A DNA stretch of 28,488 bases from assembly GCA_900660155.1 (NCBI GenBank), contig CABFPE010000020.1, positions 2,391,546-2,420,033 of the forward strand, in the 5' to 3' direction. Below, piece by piece: positions 1 through 8,856 of this stretch. Every line of letters begins with the position of its first letter. Position 1 is the stretch's first letter. Position numbers and translations under genes: made by a program. This DNA is from Hofstenia miamia. Taxonomy: Eukaryota > Xenacoelomorpha > Acoela > Hofsteniidae. Under the pieces are notes generated by a model that had not been told where the DNA came from, did no database searches, and saw only the letters and a program-made list of their open reading frames with translations.

Positions 1-231
1 CGCGAATACGTTGACAACTGAAAGCCAACTATTCAGTTGTGCCGGTTTGCGATCGCGAACGCACCCATTATGTAGCAGTGTAAAATGGATGAAAGCAATT
101 CGTCCTAGTCGTCTTTGTTTCTGTTTTTTAGGTGTACAAGACACTACATTATCATATAGGCCTGTACTGGTCACTTGACTCAATGTTTATTTTACTTGTA
201 CATTTCAGTAAGTTCGATCAACGCCTTACTT
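1..231. other. Left edge, no assignable gene
   Basis: The first 100 bases are richer in GC and CpG than the rest (for example GCGATCGCGAACGC near position 50). Plus frame 2 is open from the window edge to a TGA at about 177-179. The translation has no motif I recognise and no clear splice sites, apart from a pyrimidine-rich AG near 132. It may be the end of a feature outside the window. I call nothing here. Confidence 0.3.
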
Positions 232-240
232 TAGTAAACT

Positions 241-408
241 ACCGTATTTCCCCGTGTATAAGATGCACCTTTTTAAACGAAAAATTGCTCCCAAAGCGAG
301 GGTGCGGCTTATCTACAGAAACATCTCGCGAAGACACCTAATTTGCACATATATTGTAAACTAAAGTAGAGATCTTGCTGTAATATACATTAAAGTAAAG
401 TAATATCC
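241..408 (+). repeat. Dispersed repeat, copy 1
   Basis: This begins near ACCGTATTTCCCCGTGTATAAG and continues through AGGGTGCGGCTTATCTAC. It matches 729-897 at an offset of 489 bases. About 125 bases (roughly 284-408 versus 773-897) are identical, while the first 40 or so differ at several positions and by an indel. No terminal inverted repeats are visible. The end falls at a single N (409). The phrase GTGTATAAGNNGCACC looks like the end of a widely dispersed element, but I cannot assign a family. Confidence 0.75.
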
Positions 409-485
409 NTGCATGTATATTTATGGCAAGATAAATAAACGCGGTTGCATTTCTTCAATTCGGGCTGTAGTTTGAGGATCTGTTA

Positions 486-626
486 GGCCACGGTTAGACT
501 ATGTGATTGATCACGCGTGATCTGTCACATTTTGATAAAATCGCACGTCTAACCACCGAGATAATTAGCGATGTGACGTGTTTAACTAATTTTTCTTGCT
601 ACCAATCACGTAGTCTAACCGCAGCC
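486..626. mobile_element. PIF/Harbinger-like MITE, 141 bp
   Basis: The left end GGCCACGGTTAGACTATGTG pairs with the reverse complement of the right end, GGCTGCGGTTAGACTACGTG. This gives terminal inverted repeats of about 24 bp with three mismatches. The element is flanked on both sides by TTA (483-485 and 627-629). A 3-bp TWA target duplication and a GG-starting terminus are typical of PIF/Harbinger elements. It is too short to encode transposase. Inside the left end is the perfect 14-bp palindrome GATCACGCGTGATC. The superfamily is inferred from the TSD and terminal bases only. Confidence 0.75.
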
Positions 627-728
627 TTAAATACAATATTTCATTGTGAATGCAAAATTAATTTTCATATTTTAGTAGAAACGTAGCAATTTTTGTTGAA
701 TTCATGTTGTAAAATGATATCTTTAGTT

Positions 729-897
729 TACCGAATTTACCCGTGTATAAGTCGCACCTTTTTCCAGGAACAATTGCTCCCAAAGCGAGGGTGCGGCTTA
801 TCTACAGAAACATCTCGCGAAGACACCTAATTTGCACATATATTGTAAACTAAAGTAGAGATCTTGCTGTAATATACATTAAAGTAAAGTAATATCC
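729..897 (+). repeat. Dispersed repeat, copy 2
   Basis: This is the second copy of the repeat at 241-408, in the same orientation and 489 bases downstream. The last 125 or so bases are identical. The MITE at 486-626 lies in the spacer between the copies. The 3' junctions differ after AATATCC, so the shared segment has a sharp end. Confidence 0.75.
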
Positions 898-900
898 TTG

Positions 901-1462
901 TTTAAAAGACAAACAATTAATTTATTAAAAATATCATAATATTAAAGTATTAGAATGTATTGTTAGTTTAGAAATAATATGCATGCAAATATCAAGAGCA
1001 ATTTAGATCAGCATCCTTTACAAGATCTATATAGGTTTATAGTTTTACTTAATATATTAAGATAGCCTATAAATGGCGGAAATGCAGGTTTCTTTTCTTC
1101 AGAGTTGTAAAAAATATCGTATAATGTAAATATGTTTCGTTGATTCATTGCTTGTGAATTTTTTTGTTGCTCAAAAAACTTTTTTTCTTAAAAATCTTCT
1201 CCCAAACTCGGGGGTAGGTATATTATAATGTTTATTTAGCACTCATTACACTATTGTAGAACGCTATTATACATCAAGAATCCAATTTTCCAGAAATATA
1301 ATTCCGGATTTGATTCGGAGTCTCGTATTTTTTAATTTGGTTGTAGGTTTGAAATAAGTACTTTGTTTGAAAGTTTTACGTTTGTTTTTTACTCATTCGA
1401 GAAATTCTCCTCTCTGATATTGAGAATTATTATTAAAAGTGCGTTAACTTATTTGTTCTTAG
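901..1462. other. AT-rich, nothing recognised
   Basis: AT-rich sequence without a convincing open frame, repeat or inverted terminus. If 1463-1587 is a real exon, this is intron, and it ends in the acceptor TTTGTTCTTAG at 1452-1462. Confidence 0.4.
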
Positions 1463-1587
1463 CGTTTCCATATCCTCCACGTGTTGAAATCTCGTATGTT
1501 GGTCAAGATTTCGCAAACATTTCTATTGCGAATTTCACTAACAAAAAAAGATGGTCATATTTCGTCATATCAGAAAACAGGCGAATT
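1463..1587 (+). CDS. Candidate internal exon, possible extracellular segment
   Basis: This 125-base segment sits between a pyrimidine-rich acceptor (TTGTTCTTAG) and a GTATGT donor at 1588. It starts with two bases completing a split codon and ends in phase 0. The translation begins FPYPPRVEISYVGQDF and continues ANISIANFTNKKRWSYFVIS. It holds two overlapping-type N-glycosylation sequons (NIS and NFT) and alternating polar and hydrophobic residues like a beta-sheet domain. The frame stays open to 1656. I recognise no family. Extracellular location is inferred from the sequons alone. It could be the ectodomain of the gene whose tail is at 8791-11316, but the phases of the exons in between are not resolved. 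The alternative is a chance open frame. Confidence 0.35.
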
Positions 1588-2148
1588 GTATGTTTTTTTG
1601 TTGACTTTATAATACTATTTTTAATATATTTTGTTACTTTTCCATTCAATATTTAATATGCAAGTTGGTTTATAGAGTATTTTTACAAAATAATTTGTGA
1701 TATAACTAACTATGTTGAAGCAAGCATTTAAATTAGGTGTAGTATTTTTTAATAATCAAAATCTTCTCCGATTATTCTTGTATAGCGATTGAAAAGGTCA
1801 TGTTTAGTTGCATATACCTTAAACATGAAAGACCTCACAACTAAGCTTGTCTTGACTTATTTTGATGGTACTTTTTTGATAATCAGTTTTATAGAATATC
1901 GAGATTTACGATTTTAGGATGTCTATGTCCTCCTTTTTGAGTAAAATTCTGACACATCCTTTGAATAGTGGTTAACTTTTTCTATAGCCATAGAAATCAT
2001 TTATTTAATTTCATAAATGAATTGGTATGCACCAGCATAATTAGAAAGTTAACATGCTAACTCATTGATGACTCAGGTTTCTCTCGACGCTCTTCATTCG
2101 ATGATATATAAATTGCAATAAGAACGATGATTATGATGACGTTTAGAA
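1588..2148. other. AT-rich, nothing recognised
   Basis: No convincing gene, repeat or TIR. The segment ends at the 8-bp target duplication GTTTAGAA (2141-2148) of the next element. Confidence 0.4.
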
Positions 2149-2902
2149 CAGAGCTGGAATTGGGGCGGATTTTTATGAAATGCCCTGCCCCGCCACACAG
2201 AGTTTGTGCCCTGTCCCATTTCCACGTGTTGACATCTGCCCCACATTGCCCCACGTTTTATGTTCTACCGCCCCAAATTGGCCTACTAAAAAATTCTGCT
2301 CCAAAACTACTTACGATATTTTATTGCCCCATATTTGTTCTAGAGAATTTTCTTTCCTCTACACCACACCATCACTCAAATATTTCGAAACCTTACTTTC
2401 TAGAAGATATTGAATCATTTTTTAAAATGCATCTCTACTATTACTATCAATATGAATCTTATAAAAAAGTGATGAGAATGCATATTAATAACATTATTAA
2501 TAGAAAATTGATGTTTAATTTTAATGCTAAATAGCTTATTATAAAACTAATATTTTATGTAATACACTTATACAAGAACAACTGCACTCCTTCCAATGCA
2601 ATTTTAAAGCTTATTGATTACAAATCAAATCAAAATGATTGAATAGAATCAAATTTCACCAAGAGCTAAAAATGCATGGTTATTAATTTTTTCAAAATGA
2701 GACTAAATTTCCAAGTAAATCAAAAATTTTTAAGCAGGGAACTTTAATGTGAAAAATATCTTTACAATCTCTAACATTGGCAATCTCTTACTTCAATCTT
2801 GCTTAACTAAAAAGTGTTTTTGTCCCACCTTTGCCCCATTCCTACCCGCTTTAGAAAAATCTTACCCCATACCCTCCCCAACCTGGCAAAATTCCATCTC
2901 TG
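2149..2902. mobile_element. hAT-type non-autonomous element A, 754 bp
   Basis: The left terminus CAGAGCTGGAATT and the reverse complement of the right terminus, CAGAGATGGAATT, form an inverted repeat matching at 12 of 13 bases. Flanking 8-mers GTTTAGAA (2141-2148) and ATTTAGAA (2903-2910) match at 7 of 8. CAG-type ends plus an 8-bp TSD with a central TAGA are hAT hallmarks. Both ends carry C-rich patches on the plus strand (repeated GCCCCA in an AT background), unlike the AT-rich middle. These could be subterminal transposase-binding repeats. Open frames crossing it show no transposase motif, so it is non-coding. Confidence 0.8.
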
Positions 2903-3155
2903 ATTTAGAAATATGTTTCTACTTATTCTTGTATTTAGAGTTGTAAAAAATGGTGTCTTATGAATAATTTGGAATGCGGTCATCATTACGAAGCTTGCGC
3001 TATTGCAAAATTCAATAGAATTTCAAACTCTACATGTGCCAACGTAAAATTTAGAACAAAAGGCTAGTATTTACGCATTATTTCTTGAATTTCACTTCTT
3101 ATTTGAAGTCAATAAAATACATTACGTTAACTGTATTTTAGATAATGATCTGAAG

Positions 3156-3158
<3 letters not shown>

Positions 3159-3188
<30 letters not shown>
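3159..3188. repeat. (AT)15 microsatellite
   Basis: Uninterrupted AT dinucleotides for about 30 bases. Confidence 0.95.
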
Positions 3189-3190
<2 letters not shown>

Positions 3191-3329
3191 CAAATATTTG
3201 ATTGCTATTGTTTAAATAGGGCATGTTGTGCGCATTTGTAATGCTATTTTGCTAGTCTTCGACCGATTAGGTTTCCAATTCAATTATACTTTATTGCTTG
3301 TTTATTGTGATGGCTGCTTGTAATTAATT

Positions 3330-3530
3330 CCGATAGGATGGAGGAATAACTGGGGCTGGAGTTTATCGAAGGGCGTTATGCTCCGCCCGGCGAAGCCTCG
3401 CGAAAATTTTTGAAAATATTGAGAAAGGAGACCCTAAAAATGCATTTCACGGCGGAGGACATTCCATATGTCCCCCCTTGCGTACGTCACTGCCTCCGCC
3501 TGACATGGTTGCTCAGTTTTTCCTCCTGAT
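3330..3530. repeat. GC-rich island, probable repeat fragment
   Basis: A short stretch richer in GC and CpG than its surroundings, including GTTATGCTCCGCCCGGCGAAG and GTACGTCACTGCCTCCGCC. Abrupt composition edges in AT-rich DNA suggest an inserted repeat. I find no matching inverted ends or target duplication, so the boundaries are approximate. A minus frame through it (3434-3691) shows no recognisable domain. Confidence 0.35.
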
Positions 3531-4167
3531 TTAGTGTTAAGCCATTGGCTCAATGCTATATTTAACTTTGTAAAGGCTGACAGTCGCCGTTTAGTTCTAC
3601 TAACTAGCAATATATTATTTATTCTCACGCTGTCTATGGTATTCCGTTTGCTGTTAATGAATTTAAACATGCAATTTCTATTGCTAGTCATACTCGTAGA
3701 TTTATATCACTGCTAAATAATTTCTATCAGTTGTATTGTTACATTCTCACTAGCTGTTACTCAGTTATTCTGTTCACTCTATTAATGATGATGTACAATA
3801 TATATTCAAGGTTGACTGTTGTAGTCTAACGAAAGATCTGAATTGAAAATGATTATTACAGTTGCTATAGTTGCATAGGGGTATAGAACTGATATGATTG
3901 CAACATTATTGCTATTCTATTTCTGACGTTCGTAGGAAAACAGACCCCAAAACGGCCTCGTTGAATTGTGTCCTTTAACTGGAGGACCAACATAGGTTTG
4001 CGTTTGTTGAGAGGCCTTCTTTGACAGTAATCTAACAAGAATACAAGGGGAAAAAAGTCGTTTGTTGGCCCCAATTTTTTGGAGTTATTCTTTCGGGGTT
4101 GTTTTTGGGGCCCTTTTTTCTGAACTGCTGAACTAGGACAATGACTGTTCAGTTTGTTCAATCATAA
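3531..4167. other. No confident gene
   Basis: Contains a 98-codon minus-strand open frame (3865-4161) rich in K, R and P, with no motif I recognise and no splice context. I treat it as unassigned. The segment 3940-4140 is somewhat richer in GC than its neighbours and could be part of a repeat. Confidence 0.3.
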
Positions 4168-4409
4168 TGGTCTAGAATTTTAACATGGACCTTTTTATAC
4201 CTAACTCCACCAAATGACAGGGTTTGTAATTTAAATTTCAAAGGTATGATATTTGATTGTCTAACATGTCTTTTAGCTGTTGCATTTGTGGCATATTTCA
4301 TTTTTGAATTAAATGACCACAGGAAAACTATGTACTACGTGAATGAATATTCTTCTCAAATTATATTGATTAAAAATAAACAAGGTTTTTATGAAAAACT
4401 GCAGAAATA
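4168..4409 (+). CDS. Candidate exon or open frame with one membrane helix
   Basis: An open frame runs from just after a TAA to a TAG at 4407-4409, with an ATG at about 4246. It encodes a hydrophobic run, IFDCLTCLLAVAFVAYFIFE, followed by basic stop-transfer residues (DHRK) and a tyrosine-rich segment (MYYVNEYSSQ). This looks like a single membrane-spanning helix with its cytoplasmic start. Within it, TGTCTTTTAG ending at 4276 could be a splice acceptor, and TAC followed by GTGAAT could be a phase-0 donor that would fit the downstream phase-0 exons. It is equally possible that AT-rich DNA yields a hydrophobic frame by chance. The link to the gene at 8791-11316 is inference. Confidence 0.25.
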
Positions 4410-4788
4410 GTGAAGAATAGCAAATTATCTAGACTTTGAAGCCCAATCAAAACAGCCTCCTCAATAAAAATAATAGTCATTAACAATCGTTGATGCAGTT
4501 GTTAATGAGGTAGAGGCAAGACTAACATCAGAAGTTATATGTATAACTATTTAGTAAGAGCAACAAGTTTAAATCAAATTGCATGCTTATTATCAAGTTA
4601 CTCAGAAATATCCATCACAAAAATTGAGCAAATTGTGGCTGTTAAAAATATAAAACTTGAAGTTCTATTCATTTACAAGAAGTGATAAATCCAGTGCTAT
4701 GTCCCCACTATCAACAATTCACTATCTGTAATATTTTTGGTTTATTAAGGTACTAGCATGATGCCATCAAATATACACTGTTTTAGAA
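4410..4788. other. AT-rich, nothing recognised
   Basis: No gene or repeat seen. The last eight bases, TTTTAGAA, are the left target duplication of element B. Confidence 0.4.
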
Positions 4789-5047
4789 CAGAGGCGCGTT
4801 TAGAATTTTTAAAACGGGGGAGGGGGGCTGACACCCATTTTTACAAATTGCAAAAAAAGTTTTGAACAAAAGTAACTTAAACAAAATGTAATCTTCTGTT
4901 TTTAGTAGCAAATTGATTGCTAACATCTTGAATTAAACTGAAAATTTTTAATTTTTAGCAAAAGAGAAAATTTTTCTTAGCTGTTCGCAGCTGACCCCAA
5001 AAAAATGGAGGCAGTCGCCTCCTCTCCCATACCCCAACGCGCCACTG
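4789..5047. mobile_element. hAT-type MITE B, 259 bp
   Basis: The left end CAGAGGCGCGTT and the reverse complement of the right end, CAGTGGCGCGTT, form a terminal inverted repeat matching at 11 of 12. The 8-bp flanks TTTTAGAA (4781-4788) and TTTTGGAA (5048-5055) match at 7 of 8. A G-rich subterminal block (GGGGGAGGGGGGCTGACACC) near the left end is mirrored by CTGACCCC near the right end. Too short for a transposase. Classified as hAT from the termini and TSD length. Confidence 0.85.
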
Positions 5048-5056
5048 TTTTGGAAG

Positions 5057-5427
5057 CAGGGTTGGCATGTTTTAAACAGTTCCTGTTCAAAACGTGTTTT
5101 AAACACTGTTTCAAACAGCTGTTTTTTCATTGTTTTTTTAAATGTTTTTGTTTCAAATTTATATCGGAAAGTTTGAAAAATATTTTTTGGGTTTCATTCC
5201 TTCAGACTTTTATAGCCGATTTTCTACCGAAAAATAGAAAAATTTGCGTTTTGTTTACGTGCATTAAACGAAAAATAAATGTTGATTAGTTTATCATAAT
5301 TCAATGTTTGCTACTATGTGTTTTCAGCAAAATTTTTGTACTTGAGCTGCTTCTGTCTGAAAGCAAAAACATTGTTTTAAATGTTTAAAATGTTTTTTGT
5401 AAAAAAATACACTTTTTGCCAACCTTG
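5057..5427. mobile_element. hAT-type MITE C, 371 bp
   Basis: The left end CAGGGTTGGCA and the reverse complement of the right end, CAAGGTTGGCA, match at 10 of 11. The flanks TTTGGAAG (5049-5056) and TTAGGAAG (5428-5435) match at 7 of 8. Near the left end are several near-palindromic GTTTTAAAC or GTTTCAAAC motifs, echoed near the right end as GTTTTAAATG and GTTTAAAATG. These may be subterminal binding repeats. It starts one base after the right target duplication of MITE B, so the two insertions share a site. Confidence 0.85.
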
Positions 5428-5607
5428 TTAGGAAGCATATAGTACTTTTTAGCATAATAATTTTGTTGTTTAGATTGCATTATTGCTACTGATTCTTTTG
5501 ATATTGCGTTTTGGATACCTGTTGTTGTGTGTTTAAATATTACTATTATTGTGGTGATTGGAACAGTCTTCAAATGTTGGCCATCAATTTCAAAATTCAT
5601 TTTCCAG

Positions 5608-5646
5608 CCTTTGCCTAAAAACAATGCTGTTCCACAATCTTCTCCA
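5608..5646 (+). CDS. Candidate 39-base phase-0 microexon, proline-rich
   Basis: A 13-codon segment lies between the acceptor ATTCATTTTCCAG and a consensus GTAAGT donor at 5647. It translates in phase 0 as PLPKNNAVPQSSP and is a multiple of three. This phase and this proline-rich composition match the downstream exons at 8791, 10531 and 11269. It could therefore be an earlier exon of that gene, spliced across the piggyBac relic. The frame around it is also open (5527-5715), so a chance AG and GT pair is possible. Transcript evidence would settle it. Confidence 0.35.
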
Positions 5647-5715
5647 GTAAGTCTTCTAGAATTTTTTTCTGAAAATATATGTGGAAAAAGGTTAGTGACG
5701 ATGCATAAAAAATAG

Positions 5716-6239
5716 CGGTCAAAAGGAGGAGATTAAATGTTGATAGTGGCCAATTTGACATTTGAAAGTTAAATAAATAATTAGTTTGGTTTTAGTTGCA
5801 ATTATAAATTGCTTTTATTATTTAAAAATTATGTTATTTCTTATCCTTCATCTTAACCGGGTCATAAAATGTGAGTCGAAATTTGAGGGTAATCCGCTTT
5901 ACACTCACTTTTTCGAAACACTGTAAAAGTCTACAAAGAATTTTTCATTTGTGATGATAAGTTAACACATTCCAAAACTAAACTTCTTATTTAACATTCA
6001 TACCAACCGCGTAATTTTTTGTTTACTCTTCTACACTGTGCTGAATTTACTGACACAAGTACTAAAAATATATTTATAAATTCTTTTAAAATGATAATTA
6101 CTTTATTATTTAATGCATACATGACATTTAAGTGATTTTTATGCATTCTTATTATATTTGATATGATCTTTACCCGTTTAAAGGGCTATACAAAACAATG
6201 AGTTATCACAGAAAAAGATCGATTTTCATAAATCTTTCC
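5716..6239. other. AT-rich, possible outer part of the piggyBac relic
   Basis: No gene is readable. A TTAACCGGG at 5853 is a possible second terminus of the piggyBac relic on its right, since TTAA is the piggyBac target. Only part of the expected CCC/GGG end is present, so this boundary is tentative. Confidence 0.3.
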
Positions 6240-7467
6240 CCTTTTAAAATATATGAACACAGTGTTTGATTTTCTGTAAAGTCAAATATAGTCGAATTAA
6301 TGTCTCTTGATCGATTCCATTGAAAGTCTTGGGGGAACTCTGCTTTGTTGGCTTTCAGAATGCCAATGATAGTCAGAATGAGTCAAAAGATTTTTAGCCA
6401 GAGGTATAGATGCAAAAAAATTCTCCATGTTGATACGGGGCCACTTTCTCTCAAAGGCTGTTACAAATTTTATATAACTCTACTGGGAAGATGGCCTTCT
6501 TTTCTGAAATAAATTTCTCCGCTATGCGTACATGCTGTTTCGTTGTTAAAAAATCACTATATCTTTATCCTTTTCTGATCGGGATTCGAAGGCATATACC
6601 TTCGAAATTGGCATTTATCTCGATATCCCAGCAGTTTTTGCCCAAGCAGCAATTAATGTAACCGCGCTGCATGAATTTATTCCACAGATAACTATTGCCA
6701 GGCATCTTATCTCTTGCTCTTTTTTTCAGGTTTGGAACAATTTCAGGATAATGGAATAGCGATCCAAGCTCATAACCGCATGTAAGAAAGGTCTTCCGTT
6801 ATCAATTGACGAAGTTTTTTCGAGCTTTCATGACGTGAATTGAGAAGCCTGCAAGCAGCAGACACGATACAAAGGCTTTTAATTCTGTCTTGTCAATTGG
6901 ATACCATCTTTCAGAGTACCAACTGCCATGTTCTTTGTTGTAATGACGTAGGAGTTTGTATGTAACACGATAACATCATGATATCATCAGTGAAGAATAA
7001 GTGAAGCGATTCACTGATAGTTCTTGCATATGTAGCATTATGAATAGGACATTCTCCTTAAGGGATGAGTCTTGCCTTCTGCGGCTTCTTCTTTGAATTA
7101 GGGGACTCATATTCAAAATTCCAAATAAATTCATTAGGTCCCGTGTTAGGACCATTGTGGTCACACGGGTACAGAGTAGATGATGTCATTTCAATGTCAC
7201 TGTTGTTATCACTACTGGCTATTTCTTCATCTATCATGCTCACTAGATTTTTTTCAACACTATCATTGTCCTTTGCTTGATCATATTCCTCTGTACTTAT
7301 GGTATGAAAATAAATATCAAATAGTTGATCTTGAAACGGCGCCGCAGCGTGAGGTAGCAGTAATTCACCACTGTTATGCCAAACAGTAGATTACGTGTAC
7401 AGACAGAAATTCACTGATGCATGCTTGGTGTTCCTGTTTGTCACTATTCACAGTGCAGAAGGGTTAA
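6240..7467 (-). mobile_element. Decayed piggyBac element with transposase relic
   Basis: Read on the minus strand, pieces of a piggyBac transposase occur in the expected order, separated by frameshifts and stops. First comes an acidic N-terminal segment (about 7243-7058, IDEEIASSDNNSDIE). Next are SLHLFFTDD (about 7014-6979), TELKAFVSCLLLAG (about 6890-6840) and RPFLHAVMSLDRY (about 6800-6758). The last two are ENFFASIPLAKNLL (about 6425-6384) and STIFDFTENQTLCSY (about 6297-6255). The family has the catalytic block DN(Y/F)FTS(I/L)PLA; here the expected catalytic Asp reads Glu. The C-terminal DDE part and cysteine-rich end are not recognisable. At the upstream end, AGGGTTAA (7460-7467) fits a piggyBac terminus plus its TTAA target site. 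The relic is non-functional and lies where an intron of the plus-strand gene would be. Confidence 0.8.
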
Positions 7468-7684
7468 TTTTGAATTATGGAATATTTATTGGTAAAATAT
7501 TTCGTTATTATAATAATCGTGATGAGAATTCAGTGTTTTACATCATTAACAGGGCTATGTGCAATATGCTATAGATTCCTCATCTGATTAACACCAATTT
7601 CGGTACTTTTTTCCAAAAACTAAGGCTAGAATTATATCTTCAAAAATCCTCGCATTAGATTTTACTCTGATTCAAATGTTTCAG

Positions 7685-7763
7685 GTTCCAACCCCTCCAT
7701 CATTTGTGGCAACGCCTCTGTATTCACACCTGGCTCTATATTCTATTTTCACTGGATTATTTA
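7685..7763 (+). CDS. Weak candidate exon, proline-rich
   Basis: After a good acceptor (TTCAAATGTTTCAG) the phase-0 reading is VPTPPSFVATPLYSHL and onward. The proline content resembles the neighbouring candidate exons. No phase-0 donor follows. The possible donors are GTATTC at about 7720 (phase 2) or GTAAAT at 7764 (phase 1), and neither joins directly to the phase-0 exon at 8791. Either another exon is missing or this is not an exon. Confidence 0.2.
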
Positions 7764-8790
7764 GTAAATGTGACTGGAAAACGCATTTTACCCGAAATAT
7801 TGAACGGCTGCAACTCTAGTTGTCATATTTTCCATTATTTTATATTCGCACGAAGTTACGCAAATTCTCATGTTGAAGTTATATAAACTTTTTAACTCCA
7901 ATCAAAATAACAATTCAGATTGTTTGGAAACTATTTATAGAAAATAATTTTTTATCTGCAAATTTGTGAAGTAAGCATATTTAATCACAAAACAATTAAA
8001 TACAAATATAGTATTCATTCCCCAAACATGTAAATATTTAAACACCTATTTATGTAACACAAATAATTAATACTAATCTCACAGGTTTATATTTATCCGT
8101 TTTTCTATTTCTTGGCTAAAAATTCCCAGTGTGCAATTTTTCATTTCAAAAATGTCTGCTGAGGTTATAATTTCTTTATATGATCTAGTGACCATTAATC
8201 ATTGTCCAAGTAACTTAACTTACGTTTACTACTCCTATTGGCTTTATTGTAGATAAACATCCATTATCTGGGTAAGGATTCATCATCAGAAAGTTTGAAT
8301 CCTCGTTTTGGTTTAGTATAGCGATTGAAGAACTTCATACACTCCTTTTAGTGTTGGACCAAGTTACAATATTTCCACTTAATGTTCTTCACAATCATGC
8401 AAAAAATGTACAGGCATTTCAGCTCTTAGTGGAATTTGAAATCAACTACTCTCAATTTTAAATCTAAGAAACAAATATTCAAAATTGTGTTTTTTCTTAT
8501 GTATATCAGTTTATTATGACTAAAATTTGTGATTCAAAGCCTTATTAGCTTTTTTTCTCTTTTGGTTTGCTTCAAATAAGAGTTTTTTGTAGAGTGTGAT
8601 GACATGGGCATTAAGAACTCTACACAGTGCAAGTTTCCCAATTAATAACAAACTGTAATAAATTCACAAATGAATTTCTGCTCTTTTACTTGTATCCTTT
8701 TTTAAAGATTGCATAAAAACTTGATTAGAAATTTTGTAAAATTATACCTTTAATAATGTAAACGTCATATGTTGTAAATATTTGTTTTAG
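7764..8790. other. AT-rich, probable intron
   Basis: No recognisable coding motif, repeat or element terminus. It ends in the strong acceptor TTTGTTTTAG at 8781-8790. Confidence 0.4.
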
Positions 8791-8856
8791 GTTATGCGCC
8801 GTGAATATGATTATATTACTACTAATTGCAGTTATGAACCTTTTCCAATTGCAGTG
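8791..8856 (+). CDS. Phase-0 exon of a tyrosine/proline-rich tail
   Basis: A 66-base (22-codon) segment lies between the acceptor TTTGTTTTAG and a perfect GTAAGT donor at 8857. The phase-0 reading is the only fully sensible one. It gives MRREYDYITT followed by NCSYEPFPIAV, with three tyrosines in acidic or YxxI-like contexts (EYDYI, SYEPF). Such motifs are typical of phosphotyrosine docking sites in adaptors and receptor tails. The next two exons below are also phase 0 and multiples of three, so the frame is preserved across all three. I do not recognise the family. Candidates by style are a GAB/GAREM-like docking protein or the cytoplasmic tail of an immunoglobulin-type receptor. Confidence 0.5.

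Noticed and set aside
1363..1656. The full 97-codon frame as a single-exon gene
   Set aside because: Its first third and last third are low-complexity hydrophobic residues from AT-rich DNA and the start codon is not ATG. Only the central 1463-1587 part looks like an exon.
2127..2534. 135-codon plus-strand frame and overlapping 77-codon frame
   Set aside because: Lies inside hAT element A; the proline and cysteine content reflects the C-rich subterminal repeats, with no domain.
3434..3716. Minus 85-codon and plus 60-codon overlapping frames
   Set aside because: No recognisable domain; one crosses a GC-rich repeat fragment and the other is hydrophobic from AT-rich composition.
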